Source: Pardosa pseudoannulata (lineage: Eukaryota > Arthropoda > Arachnida > Araneae > Lycosidae). From it: 64,000 nt of DNA. The DNA lies in NCBI GenBank assembly GCA_032207245.1, contig CM063510.1, forward strand, positions 49,209,095-49,273,094, written 5' to 3'. The notes under the pieces are model-generated. The model was not told the origin of the DNA. It worked only from the letters and a program-made list of their open reading frames with translations, and searched no databases. A program made the translations under genes and the position numbers. Below, one piece after another: positions 26,214-40,399 of this stretch (position 1 is the stretch's first letter; each line of letters begins with the position of its first letter).

Positions 26214-27259
26214 AAAAATGTATGAAACAAAACAGCTGCCTAAGAATGAAAATATAATGAAAATTGATTGTGTGCGTGTGTGGAACGCTCCTAAAAATTT
26301 TAAATCGAAAGACATATAATAACTACTTTCTTCATAATTTTTAGACTTCCTAGTTAAAATAGACTATTGACTTCATTAAAAATCCCAAGCGTTTTATTAT
26401 GGAGAGCAGAAATTTTGTTTTGTATTCCACAGCAACAAGACTTTCATGATTTAATCAAAAATATTCTAATAATTTTTTGTGTCATATAATTCAAGTAATA
26501 CGCATTTTAAAAATATTTTTTAATGTTAAAAATTAAAAAAATATTGACATTGAAGAATATTGTGCCCATAACACACATGTTTTCGGGAATTTTGGAAATT
26601 AAGATGCCTGTATGACTCATAAATGTGCTACAATAATGTTGATCAAATTTACTTTTAAAAATTACTTTCTAAATTTTTTTAGAAAAGTCCCAGACTTTTT
26701 CAAAATTAAGATGGCGGGAGGCGATTATTTTACAGGTTTGAGATATTTAACTTTCAATGAGAATGAACAAAAATGCAAAAACGATTTTATACATAGCGAG
26801 GTACATTCTGTAATACGCATCAAGATAGCACATCGCAGAACCCCTTCTTTTCATACTTTTGGTGGCTGATATTTAAAGATTATAAAATATAATTGTAAAT
26901 TTGAATACTTTGGAAAAACTTTAGGGACAAACATTTGTAATATACATACATATATATATATGTGTGTTTGTCATGCATAGGAGAGGAACAATAAGAGATA
27001 CATTTAATCCAGGTAACGATGTTTTGTCAAATTCATCTATCAGATTTTTACGATGGCTACGATATTAGAGATTTTGTTTTCAAACAAAAAGACCCAATTT
27101 ATACCAAATCACAGACCCACAAGATTTAATTTTTTCCCTTGAATTTGGCGTGTTCTCCCGTTAAATATTGTTGTTCAACCCCATATTCTCAAGTGTCAGG
27201 AAAAAAGCTTTCTTTTTATTAATTAGAGCTGTGATGTCTAAATTTAAATTTCCAAACCT

Positions 27260-27260
<1 letters not shown>
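26209..27260. other. Unassigned DNA
   Basis: No recognised gene. The plus frame at 26612-26869 (85 residues) has no known motif. Confidence 0.5.

Positions 27261-27261
<1 letters not shown>

Positions 27262-27321
<60 letters not shown>
27262..27321. repeat. (AT)n microsatellite
   Basis: Pure AT array, 60 bp. Confidence 0.97.
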
Positions 27322-27324
<3 letters not shown>

Positions 27325-27483
27325 TTATTTAACTGAATTTGTTCGAATTTATATGTATAAATATAGAAATGTTAGGATATACATACTATTCTGTGAATTC
27401 CTAACTTGAACAGAAAATTTAAAAATGCAAATAAATTCTCACAGTGAATCTCCAGAGCAAAGAAAATTATACACGGATGCCAA

Positions 27484-27930
27484 GATTCATAAAAATGCAA
27501 ATAAGCTTCTTAATTATGAATACGAAGGAAACTTGAAGAAAAGACGTTCGAAAATTTTACTGTTATACATTAGTTTATAACTCTCTGATCGTGTAAAATT
27601 TACGTAACTTTTGAGGTAAATTTTCGCTTCTGCGGTGTAGAAAGTGACAGGCATATATCTCGGAGGGAACCCTGCTGTGAATATTTTGTCCCGATCTGAG
27701 ATTAAATATTCCTTTCCACTCTTCTCCGGCAGGTTGGAAGTTTATTATAATATTCGACACCTCCCTTATCCTTCGATGCTCGGAGCATATAAATAGGCCC
27801 CTGGACCAAGCTCTGCGTATCTGGAAGGTAATTACATTGGGGATATCTCCGAAAAGCACGGACGCTGTGACGTTTATAGTTTTCCCTAGCTAAAAAGAAA
27901 TAATTACACTAAATCCGGGAAAGAGATCTT
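27484..27930 (+). promoter_or_regulatory. Promoter-like duplicated block, copy A
   Basis: Conserved words match three downstream copies. They are GATTCATAAAAATGCAAATA (27484-27503, with octamer ATGCAAAT at 27495-27502), GGGAACCCT, AAATATTCCTTTCCAC, TAATATTCGA, TTATCCTTCGATGC and CGGAGCATATAAATAGGCCC (TATAAATA at 27788-27795), then CCTGGACCAAG. About 50 bp past the TATA box is GGGGATATCTCC, which in other copies is an open hairpin, then a CCCTAGCTAAAAAG-like word. The layout resembles a polymerase II promoter plus 5-prime transcript region. No protein-coding frame follows that I can recognise. Confidence 0.6.
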
Positions 27931-28332
27931 TGGAAATGTAGATACCGTATTTATGCTCATATAACGTCCTTTTTTTATTCCTTGTCAGAAGCAAAAGAAT
28001 TATCGTAATCGTGAAACATTTTTGACTTGAGATCTCATATGAAGTACACTTTTAGCTAATATTGATATGGGACGTCAACATGTATGTCCAGAAAAGCTTT
28101 AGCTTGGAAACTCTAATTATCCATTTTGACATATCCTTAAAACTACTTTGAATAAATTCGGCTTAAGGACTGTATGTACGTGTGTACGTAGATACAGACA
28201 TAAACAAACTTTGAAACAACGTTTAAGGCTATTCATTTTTTCATCATATCAATTGTCTTTTAATCTGGAAAGTTACTGGTGCGGTCATGGTCCTCATTGT
28301 TTACTTGATAAACGCTTTCGCTTTTTGAGTTC

Positions 28333-28362
28333 CTCCTCTTTTGATTGCAATCAAAGTAGGAG
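28333..28362. repeat. Inverted repeat (hairpin)
   Basis: Arms CTCCTCTTTTGATTG and CAATCAAAGTAGGAG match at 13 of 15 positions with no loop. Confidence 0.75.
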
Positions 28363-28840
28363 TGCAAAGTTATTAAAATAAATTAAAAATAAAGTAAGTA
28401 GTGGAAAATTTCAATATGACATATATTAATGGTTTAGGCCATATTTGAAAAACAATTAACCTCAGATTGTTCAAATTTTGTAGTTTGGAGTTCTTTCATG
28501 TCTAAACGATCTTCATCTTTTTGATTGCTATCTGCCTCTGTAGAAATATATAAAAATATGCACACATACACACACATTTATATCTTGATATATATTTTTA
28601 ATAAATTGTTAACACGTCCTAGTTAAATAAACTATTTATTCCACGTTATGAAATCCCAAATATTCGTATATGTCATTTTGTTTTGTATTCCAAAATTAAG
28701 TGAAGTTGTTTGTAACAAGCGACAGAATTTAATCTCTATATGCATGGTATATTTGTTATAGAATTTCAGAGTGTTAAAAGCCTCTAATTATTTCATATAT
28801 AGGAAGAACAACAATCATTTTAATCTTGCGTAAGTATGCT

Positions 28841-29330
28841 TCAACAGCAGGATTTCAAAACGCATTTTTTAATGTGATGCATGTTTATGTTTCTAATGGC
28901 AAGTGAGTCATCAGAGGCGTCGCGATTGAAGGAAAAGGGGTCATCTTTCCTTTTAAAAAACACTGGTAGGATAAAATCGACATTCAGGTTAAAGTTGATT
29001 CTCGATATTCGGAAACAAGAACCAAATAGGCCTACAGACATGGCCTTCTGTTTGAATTTGGAAAACATTACAACCCCGAACCTAGTTTAAAAATCCCAGG
29101 CTCTATTATTAAATATAACGGTCTTTGGCTGGTTCCGATCTCGAACTGACAGATATATGGCATGAGATGACGATTTTGTAATCAAAAATACCACAGCTCT
29201 CGGATCCCATATATAATAGGATATTCATAAAAGTACTAAATATTAAATATAAATACGACCGTAATAAAAATAAAGGATTTTCGAAAAAATAAACCAATAA
29301 AACTCAATATATAACTCCTTTTATATATTT
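28841..29330. other. Unassigned DNA between promoter-like copies A and B
   Basis: Overlapping frames on both strands (28881-29090 plus, 69 residues; 28841-29068 minus, 75 residues) have no recognised family. The plus frame is moderately polar (ASESSEASRLKEKG) and lies about 1.1 kb downstream of the copy A TATA box. It might be an exon, but no splice evidence is visible to me. Confidence 0.3.
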
Positions 29331-29399
29331 TATTCAACCCTATATTCTATATATTCTCTTCGATGTGGAAAGAGAAATCATACATAACAGCTCAAACAA

Positions 29400-29665
29400 T
29401 ACTGTGAATATTCCGTTCTGATGCATGAATAAATATTCCTTTTCTCGCTTCTGAGGCCAGCATGCAACTCATTCTAATATTCGAGACCTTCCCTATCCTT
29501 CGATGCACGGAGCAAATAAAGAGGCCCCTGAGCCCAGCTTCTAGTATCTAGCAGAAATTACATTGGGGACCTAGTGTGTATCCCCAGAAAGCATTGATGA
29601 AGATACCGTTAGTTCCCTCTAGCTGAAAAGTGGTATTTAGATTTAGTTTTAGGACTCTGTTTATT
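29400..29665 (+). promoter_or_regulatory. Promoter-like duplicated block, copy B
   Basis: Shared words are TGTGAATATTC, AAATATTCCTTT, CTCATTCTAATATTCGAGACC, TATCCTTCGATGCACGGAGC, AGAGGCCCCTG, GTATCTAGCAGAAATTACAT. The TATA position reads CAAATAAAG (29513-29521), a weakened box. Downstream, GGGGA and TCCCC (29576-29585 region) form a small stem around TGTGTA-type loop sequence, followed by CCCTCTAGCTGAAAAG and GGTATTTAGATTTAG. The octamer region is not evident here. Confidence 0.55.
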
Positions 29666-29699
29666 AAATGGAAAAACATGTACTTCATAATGGGGTGAT

Positions 29700-31668
29700 G
29701 TTTAAGGTAAGGGAAAGACATACAAATTATGTGTATTTCATTTCAAATATCTAAAAGTTTTAAGTTACTTCCAAATATTGATTCATATTTATATTTGTAT
29801 GTTTAAATATTGTTACAGTGTTTTGGATATTTCACTGACATGCAACCATTCTTTAGAAAGAAAACCATATATATACAACGTGATGAAATATTTTGTAAAA
29901 GTTTGGGGGTTAAAATAAAATAAGAAAAATTTTGTGAAGAGAGACTATTTACATATTTACGGTGTTTATTGATATTACTGAAAACGAAAGTATTTTTAAC
30001 AGTACAGGACAAAAATATTATAAAATGTATATAAACACCTCCTAGTTTACCTAACTGAACCAATTCATCAACGATTGCATAATATGTAGTGAAGAAAGAT
30101 GAATAACGCAAACTGATACATGCAAAATGCGGCGACAAAATCCAGAAAAAAAGAATTATTTTGAATTTCTCTCTGTTTTTTATCACCGATAGATGTCGTG
30201 ATTAACTTTCAAATACCTTGATAAATATTTTAAACTGTTATAAAATTAAAACAGTCACAATATTGAAACCAAATGCACATTATAATTGGAGCCACGAGTA
30301 TCGGATGTGTTTGGAACAGGCATTCAACGGCAGTAATCAGTATTCGAAATTTTGGGTCCCGAGTTTGAATGTATGATGTAATCGTAATCAATAAAGATTC
30401 ATAGAAACCAATGCCTGTTGACACGAGTTATTTGATGGAAAAATGATTGTCAAACAACGTCAATACGTTTGGGTCAGAAGAAATCTGGCCTACTAACCAA
30501 TTTTTAATCTTTGCACTCCCATTCATGAAGCCTAGTTGAAATTGTCACGAACAATTCCAGATATCCAATCGTCGCTCAATGGAATCCGATATTGAAACGG
30601 CACTTACCGTAAACGTGACACATTAAAGCGTGCCTACGTACGCTTCAGTTCTAGAATGGAGGCGGTAGTTTATGCAATGGAGTAGATGTGTTCTTTGTAG
30701 CCTTATAAACAATGTAGTTAATAAAATTCGATTATAACAATAAAAGGTATGTTTAAAAAATATAACTATCTAAATTTGGCAACCTACGCGGTACGTAGTC
30801 TGTCCAATAAATACACAAACTGAGATTCTAGGATGGACTTAAATGAAATTTGGGTCTTACAACACTGGCTGCTTTGCTAACAGGAGATCGCTGGGATGTC
30901 AGTAACAACCAGATAAGTTGGGGTGAGCGTTCAGATTTAGAAATTTTATTTGTGACTTCCTTTTATTACTTTTGTCAAAAATTAAGATTTATAATCACAT
31001 GGACAACGCCGTAACATAAACTTTTGGTAAAACTCGGAATGAACTTTCAGAACATTCATAAAATAGTAAAGATTATTTATGGAAATTACGTACTGAAGAC
31101 AGCAGTTCTTTTCAAGCGGATCAAGCGTTTTTAGTAAGAGTTGCGAAAACAGAAAGGGTAATGCAACGCCAGGTCGATCGTGAACCTGCTATGTTGATGA
31201 AAACATTAGAATAGAATTACATTATTACAGTGTTAGTTTTTTAAAAGTTGACATTATTATCCTACTACTGTATTTCTCTGTAATGTAATGAATTTATCTA
31301 AAAATGCTTCTCCTTTCTTTTTTTTCTTATAAGTGTTACTTAAATGCGTATTTAATTTAAAAACTAATTAAAGACTAATAATATAACAAGTTATTGACCT
31401 TATCAAAACACAAAAATATTTTATATTCCAACTTATTGTTTTAAATAATAAACAAATTGTTAAATGTTTTGCTAATTTCCCTAAATGATTCATGCAATAA
31501 GTGATACAATTGTATAAAAACAACAATAGTTTTTCAAAAGTGGCATTTATAGATATATCAAATATATGCGGCCTCCTTTATTACTGCCTAATTTAAAAGT
31601 GGCCTCTTATGGTAAACGAGTGCGTACCTCTAGTTCATATGATATGAGTGTGCTCTTGCGAATATAGA
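29700..31668. other. Unassigned DNA
   Basis: A minus frame at 29803-30186 (127 residues) is hydrophobic and AT-driven with no known motif. The segment 30430-30800 is less AT-rich and unique-looking. No RNA gene was recognised. Confidence 0.45.
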
Positions 31669-31682
31669 CAATAATAGCTTAG

Positions 31683-31847
31683 AACCAAACGATGACCGGA
31701 TGGTTAGAGCGCTGATATTTGGTACCTGTTTTCACAGGTTTGAATCCCACTGTGGTATGGATATCCGTGGCCGTTTGGAATCGGCTTCAAGTATGTCCCT
31801 GTCACTCTAGCCCTCAAAGAACCTTACCGCTGCAAACCAAACCAATC
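31683..31847 (+). mobile_element. tRNA-derived SINE (main family), copy 3
   Basis: A head with AACGATGACCGGATGGTTAG (A box) and a B box GGTTTGAATCC (31738-31748) is followed by the family body (GGAATCGGCTTCAAG) and an end GCTGCAAACCAAACC. Diverged target duplications CAATAATAGCTTAG (31669-31682) and CAATAATGTTTTAG (31848-31861) flank it. Confidence 0.85.
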
Positions 31848-32269
31848 CAATAATGTTTTAGTGTTCGATGTATTTGACAGATTGTCAACTCTCTGTATAA
31901 AAAGGAAAAGAATAAAAGAACGAATATAGAATATTGACTTTCATACTCAGTTTTATTTGAAATAATAACTTTTGACATTGACACAACGAACGACTATTTT
32001 ATAGAATATTGGAGAATTTATGAGACATTAATAAAGTGCCGCGAGAAAATTCGAATGCAGACAAATCGGGGAGAATTTTTATAAATGTAAATAGTCCTCT
32101 TATCGAAACACTTGAAAAAAAGAACACTTAAAAATTTGAAAATTTTGTCTTTGCTTGTAACTAAATTTCATGTGAAAATGTTTATCTAAACTTCATGTCC
32201 TAATTTATTTCTATAATTGGAAAAGAAAGAAATGTGTAACACGGGTCCAATACGCGAGTAATAATTTGC

Positions 32270-32510
32270 ACTGATATATCATTAAATATTCATATCGACG
32301 CTTCTATCACCTGCTTGTAGATAATTCTAATATTCGAAGCATGCTTTACCGTTCGATGCATGGAGCATATAAATACCCACAGACCCAGCTGTCGGTATAT
32401 CATACACATCCCAAGGGGAACTAATATACATATTTTGAGAAAAATGCGGATGTATTTAAGGTTTTCCTAGGCTAAAAAGGGGTATTTAAACTGAATTTTA
32501 GAGATTTCAG
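32270..32510 (+). promoter_or_regulatory. Promoter-like duplicated block, copy C
   Basis: Shared words are AAATATTCATAT, ATTCTAATATTCGAAGC, ACCGTTCGATGCATGGAGCA and ATATAAATAC (TATAAATA at about 32369-32376), then AGACCCAGCT and, downstream, TTTTCCTAGGCTAAAAAGG and GGTATTTAAACTGAATTTTAG. The hairpin region is degraded. This is the most diverged upstream half of the four copies. Confidence 0.55.
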
Positions 32511-32668
32511 TTTTTAAATGTAATATTTTTAGTATAATTATAAATTCAGTTTCAGAAAGTTATAAATGTTATAAAGAAGTCATCTGAAATATCTAAGATT
32601 TAAACATTTTGTAATACATGAATCAATATGCAGTTAAAGTAATTTAAACTATACATATATGCATTTGT

Positions 32669-32680
32669 ATATATATATAT

Positions 32681-32731
<51 letters not shown>
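32669..32731. repeat. (AT)n microsatellite with short CA block
   Basis: AT repeats interrupted by ACACACAC at about 32681-32688. Confidence 0.95.
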
Positions 32732-32733
<2 letters not shown>

Positions 32734-32950
32734 TTGATCTAAATTATGAGAGTGGCGTTGTTGTGTTTCCGGTTTTGATGGTTACATGACAGGGAGAGTG
32801 AAGTATTCCGTTAGATGACGGAATGTGCTGTGTGGCTTAAGGCCTACGTATTTCAATATGGAAATAAAAATTATTAACTACCACTATCTTATGTGATTGT
32901 GATTATAATAATAATTATTGTAATCGGCTACGAACTCCTGAATATGTTAC
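32732..32950 (+). repeat. Microsatellite-bounded segment, possible LTR fragment
   Basis: About 220 bp lies between two (AT)n/(CA)n arrays. It holds a small inverted repeat (ATTCCGT/ACGGAAT), then AATAAA (about 32864) and an ending TATGTTACA. The layout could be part of an LTR, but only one copy is present and no target duplication is clear. Confidence 0.25.
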
Positions 32951-32959
32951 ACACACGAG

Positions 32960-33000
<41 letters not shown>

Positions 33001-33011
33001 GTGTGCGTGTG
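32951..33011. repeat. (CA)n(AT)n(GT)n microsatellite
   Basis: CA, AT and short GT arrays joined end to end. Confidence 0.95.
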
Positions 33012-33308
33012 GGTATGTACTGCATGAATTTATATAACAGGTGGTGATAAAAGAGCTAGTTTGGACCCCAAACCACATATACAACTCTGTCTTATCTCTA
33101 ACTGTTTAGAATTATGGAAAAAATGCGATAAATTTGAATAAATATAAAAAAAACCCGATATTTCATAATCCTGACCTAAAACAAATATTTAAATTCATGT
33201 AAAAAAAGAAAGTCTTTTAAAGGGACAAAATGTTTAAGGGAATATTGGGACTTACAAGCTGAGATTAGTTACAAGCTAACACTTTTGTAGGGATACAATG
33301 ATTTGTAG

Positions 33309-33485
33309 TTTGGTGTGGTGTGGAGCATTACGCCTACTTTTTTGCAACGCGAGGGCTAACGAAATTGGGACCTACTGCTTAAATCAGATTCCGAACGGCT
33401 ATGAACATTAGTGCCGTAGTGGGATTCGAACCTACGAATTCCAGTATCAAAGATCAGTGCCCTAAATATTCGGCCATCGTTTGAC
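33309..33485 (-). mobile_element. tRNA-derived SINE (main family), copy 4
   Basis: The minus strand has B box GGTTCGAATCC (33420-33430), the body with GGAATCTGATTTAAGC and GTTAGCCCTCGCGTTGCAAA, and an end near ACACCACACCAAAC. Target duplications CAATGATTTGTAG (33296-33308) and CAATGCTCTGTAG (33486-33498) match at 11 of 13. Confidence 0.88.
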
Positions 33486-33499
33486 CAATGCTCTGTAGT

Positions 33500-34438
33500 G
33501 TAACTTGGTTGTAGAACAAAGTTAAAACATCGTCAGAATTTCTAACATACTGTAAAAGCCTGGTCGAACAACAACCCTCTCAAAATTGAACCATATCCTC
33601 TTGTCTATTTCAGAAACTTTTTTATGAGTTTAAAATAAGTCATTATTTTAGTTAGAGAAAAAATTAATTTTAAAACTATTTAAATTTTTTCTTTTCAGTT
33701 TCAGAAATACCTCCCTCACTTGGCTGCAGAAATTGTAAAATTTGGCAAATTCTTTGTGATAAATATTTTTGCATTAGCTGATGTGGCTAAAAGCACCCTA
33801 CTTTCTGCCGATTTTTTAATGTATCTATATAAAAAAACATAATCTAAACTTGAACATAGTTTATCTTAAGCTTCTTTAAAAGTTCGAAGAATTATAATCA
33901 GAAGGATTTTTAAGGAATGTCTGGTTATATAGTTTTAAGATATTTGATTTTTTTATACGAGTGTTTCAATGGTAGAAGCTCACTGTTAAATCAGTTATTA
34001 TTTTGAAAATCATGCCACTTTAAAATATGTGCTTTACACTTTCTTTATATGTATATATTTGTGTGTCAATTTACAAAAGGAGATTTCCTAATGTCAAATG
34101 TTTCCTAACTCATTTCATGTACTTTTGTCTTCCCCTTAACCTTTTAGATATTAGAGATAAAAAATAGCTATAAAGATATTTGTTATTCAAAATGAGGTAA
34201 TTTATCACTTTCTTTAGTTCAATATTGAAATATTGTCTAAACGTATAACTAGACGGTCACCTAGAAACAATGGAATCCTTCTGGTTCTAATCTGACATCT
34301 TTATAGGAACCTTCTTAATTGTACATTCTACAATAATACTATATTTAAAATGAACTACATTTGTGTTCTAATTTGAGATGTTTGAAAATTTAAGCTAAAA
34401 AAAGCGTTTGTTATATTATGAAAAACTCACAATGTAAA

Positions 34439-34440
<2 letters not shown>
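33500..34440. other. Unassigned AT-rich DNA
   Basis: No recognised gene or repeat family. Confidence 0.5.

Positions 34441-34521
<81 letters not shown>
34441..34521. repeat. (AT)n microsatellite
   Basis: About 80 bp of AT repeats. Confidence 0.97.
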
Positions 34522-34524
<3 letters not shown>

Positions 34525-35009
34525 TTTTTAAATATCAAAATTAATAAAGCGTAATAATTAAACACTAACTTAATCATATATATGCATTGATATTTTATCC
34601 TTATACAAACCAAATAAATTACAATTGTATTTTGAAATGAATCTCTTGCGATTCTGTACTTAAATTGCAACCTTTCGTGAAACTTTTATTCCTCTCCTAC
34701 CCCTCATTCTGGAAAATAGGTGCATAAGCCAAAATTAATTCCTGCTTGCCTAAGCAATTTTTATAGAACTCCTTCATACAACTTATCGTATATTCAAATG
34801 ACTAATTATTCAGACAACACTAATTGCTCACATCCCTACATAACAGCATGTACATGTTTTTTTTTCTAGAAGCGCTGTAGAGGAGAAACCAAAATACATT
34901 CGCATTTTTATTTTATATTTCCGACTTATATTTTTCAGCCAATTGACTGTAAGGAATCCGATATGGATAACATTTTCTCATTTGTGGTGAATTAAAACAC
35001 CCATTACAT

Positions 35010-35380
35010 ATATGTTTGAACAGTTTGGTAGTTGGAAATTACGTGAGTTATAAACGATTTAAAAAAGGGAACTCTTTTATAATAATAAAATAAATGAAAA
35101 AGACCCACGTTTGCTTAACCTTCTGGAGTAATGCGGTCAGGCGCAGAGATATTTCACAGGAAGTTGATGACTAATCAAGAGAGAAACATGAGTCAGCGCG
35201 TGGGCATTGAGCCTTCAACACACTCTACGCGTGTCTTCGCCACAAATAAATGCAAATGGCGCAAGCCATGAAACAGAAACTCCAAATTAAATAAAGAAAT
35301 GTTTTTACTAAGAAGAACTAATTATTCCATTCGCATTAATACTGGACCATGTCATGTATATATACATGTATGTGTGTGTG
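35010..35380 (+). repeat. Microsatellite-bounded repeat family 2, copy 1
   Basis: Matches 38153-38480 and 56548-56910. Shared words are TAGTTGGAAATTA, GGGAACTCTTTTATAATAAT, AAATGAAAAAGACCCACG, GCGGTCAGGCG, GGCATTGAGCCTT, CACACTCTACGCGTG and CTCCAAATTAAATAAAGAAA. It ends at short AT/GT repeats. It is non-coding. Confidence 0.8.
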
Positions 35381-36077
35381 TCGTAACATGGAGTGTAAGG
35401 TCGGTAGTTTGCAGTCATGCCCAGTTGGTATAGAAAAACAGGACACCGTTTCTAGTTGCGAAAGATAATTATTGTCACAGTGTCAGTTTGATGGGTTCCT
35501 ACTTGATTATACTAACTGGACGAACTATTAAACCATTCGACATGAAATATCTAAGGAAAACTCTGTCTCCGATAGCGTACATAACCTTTTTTAACTGACT
35601 GCTAGGGCTCTATAAAGATTTAAGTGGTTAGACCCCTTGCTTTAGCACATAAACTATAGCCCAAGAGGTCATTTTAGATTAGAGTTGAAAAGGAGTAAGG
35701 CAGAAAGACACGGGAGGTTTGCCCTTGACTTAAAATCTAAAAACAACTGAGAATTCTCGAGCCGTACTGAGGTCTTTCTGCTATAAATTTACTTCTGTGT
35801 GATTAAACTATCAGATAATGGGAACTTTTCTTGCAGTATAATCTTTAAGGAGCCGTCTTTTGAGTTTTATACAAAATCTCTATATTAGTTACAGATTTAA
35901 ATTTATATTATCTTTATGTGTGTGTCTGTTTGTATACATGTATACATGTACATATTTTTGTTCTTATTTAATGTTAAATGCATAAATATTCATACATATT
36001 CAGGACATTTAGAAAGGATAATTTTGCAGATACCAATAAAAACCCGGAGTAATTTCCTAAAGCGTATAAAACTACGG

Positions 36078-36530
36078 GATTCATAAAAATGCAAATACGA
36101 CTCTTAATTATATATGCGGTCAATATAAGGAGAAAAATCATACTAGAATATTTTACAATTACGTAGTAGATGTTAACTTTCTCTCAGTAGATAAAATGCA
36201 TGCAGCATATATTTTAAATTTTAGATTCTATGGCGGGGAAAGAAACCGCATATCTCTGTGGGAACCCTATTTTGAATATTCTGCCCCGTACTGTGATGAA
36301 ATATTCCTTTCCACGCTTTTCCTCTTGGGCTGCAGCTCATTCTAATATTCGATAACCCCTTTATCCTTCGATACACGGAGCATATAAAGAGACCCCTGGG
36401 TCCAAGTCTCGATATCTAAAAGAAATTACGTCGGGGACTGCTGTGTGTTCCCGAAAAGTTCGGCTTTATTCACAGTTAAAGTTTCAACGGTTGAAAAGAA
36501 GTATTTAGATTGAGTTTTCAGAGATGTGCT
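36078..36530 (+). promoter_or_regulatory. Promoter-like duplicated block, copy D
   Basis: Shared with copy A are GATTCATAAAAATGCAAATA (36078-36097, octamer at 36089-36096), GTGGGAACCCT, AAATATTCCTTTCCACGC, CTCATTCTAATATTCGATAA, TTATCCTTCGATACACGGAG and CATATAAAGAGACCCCTGG (TATAAAGA at 36383-36390). The octamer to TATA spacing is 294 bp, against 293 bp in copy A. CGGGGA and TTCCCG around CTGCTGTGTG form a small hairpin about 50 bp after the TATA box. GGTTGAAAAGAAGTATTTAG and a GAGTTTTCAGAGAT word follow. Confidence 0.6.
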
Positions 36531-36718
36531 TTTTAATTAAAATATTTTTAAATAATGCTGCAATGATGTTTTCGGTATATGAGAGACATCTTTGTACATA
36601 AGGATTTAAAATTGGTTTTAAATGAAGGTTAAGAATTCTGCTAAATTTCATTATTATTAGCATTTATTTACTCCATTTGAAAGTGTATACCTAATTACAT
36701 AGTACGTATGCGATATGT

Positions 36719-36720
<2 letters not shown>

Positions 36721-36811
<91 letters not shown>
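36721..36811. repeat. (AT)n(GT)n microsatellite
   Basis: 60 bp AT then 30 bp GT. Left border of a family 2 repeat. Confidence 0.97.
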
Positions 36812-37566
<755 letters not shown>

Positions 37567-37723
37567 TGTGAGATTACCAATACTTTTATATTTTTTAACT
37601 TTACACTTTTACTGTTACCTTTACTTAAACTGACATAACAATTAAAATCTTACTTTTGAATGCAGACAATAGAAAAAATTAGCGTTTCAAGGGGCTGTGC
37701 GAGGGTGCTTTTTGCAGTGGTAG

Positions 37724-37725
<2 letters not shown>

Positions 37726-37770
<45 letters not shown>

Positions 37771-37774
37771 TATA
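37726..37774. repeat. (AT)n microsatellite
   Basis: AT repeats with one ATAC interruption. Confidence 0.95.
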
Positions 37775-38091
37775 ACGGTGGTATATAAATATGTGTGTAT
37801 GGAAGGAGTTTTGTATATGCTAAAGGAATTTTATATGTATTTAAGTAATTAATAGACTTAGTAACTCTTTTATTCGGTAATTTCTCAATCGTTGTAAAGT
37901 CCATAGTTTCCTCTCTCAGATTGTGTAATTAAAGAAAAATATATTTCAAATATATATTAAAAAATTTAGTTTATATAAATAATATGTAATGTATAATAAT
38001 GTAATACTATATATTATTGTATATAATAACTTATAGTATAGTTTATACAATATATAAGTTTATATTAATATTCACATTAATAATAATTATG

Positions 38092-38097
<6 letters not shown>

Positions 38098-38152
<55 letters not shown>
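38098..38152. repeat. (AT)n microsatellite
   Basis: Left border of a family 2 repeat. Confidence 0.97.
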
Positions 38153-38155
<3 letters not shown>

Positions 38156-38476
38156 ATGTCTAAAAAAGGGGTAGTTGGAAATTATGTAAGTTAAAAACAA
38201 TTCTAAAAAGAATTGAACTCTTTTATAATAATAAATAAATGAAAAAGACCCACGCTCGCGTAAGCTTTCGGGATAATCCGGTCAGGCGGAAGCATTTCTC
38301 ATCTATTTTGATGAGCTTGCAAACAGATAAGGAAATTTGGCGCGTCAACACCTTCACGCATAGCTCCGCAAGAATATTGAAAATGACGCTTGTTGCTGTC
38401 CGTAAGAACGATGAGTTAATAATTATTATTATGAAAAAGACTGTTGTTCATTCGCCATAACTCTGGATCACGAATT

Positions 38477-38479
<3 letters not shown>
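38153..38479 (+). repeat. Microsatellite-bounded repeat family 2, copy 3
   Basis: Shared words are GTCTAAAAAAGGGG, TAGTTGGAAATTATG, AACTCTTTTATAATAATAAA, TGAAAAAGACCCACGCTCG, GTAAGCTTTCGGG and CCGGTCAGGCGGAAGCA. It is bounded by (AT)n on both sides. A 73-residue open frame (38239-38460) is incidental. Confidence 0.82.

Positions 38480-38551
<72 letters not shown>
38480..38551. repeat. (AT)n microsatellite
   Basis: Right border of the family 2 repeat. Confidence 0.97.

Positions 38552-40399
<1,848 letters not shown>

Noticed and set aside
29803..30186. 127-residue minus-strand gene
   Set aside because: Low-complexity hydrophobic translation of AT-rich DNA with no recognised family.
27788..36390. 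U6 or other known small nuclear RNA genes at the TATA blocks
   Set aside because: The downstream sequence does not match the U6 or U1/U2 sequences I know, and no T-run terminator lies at a consistent distance.
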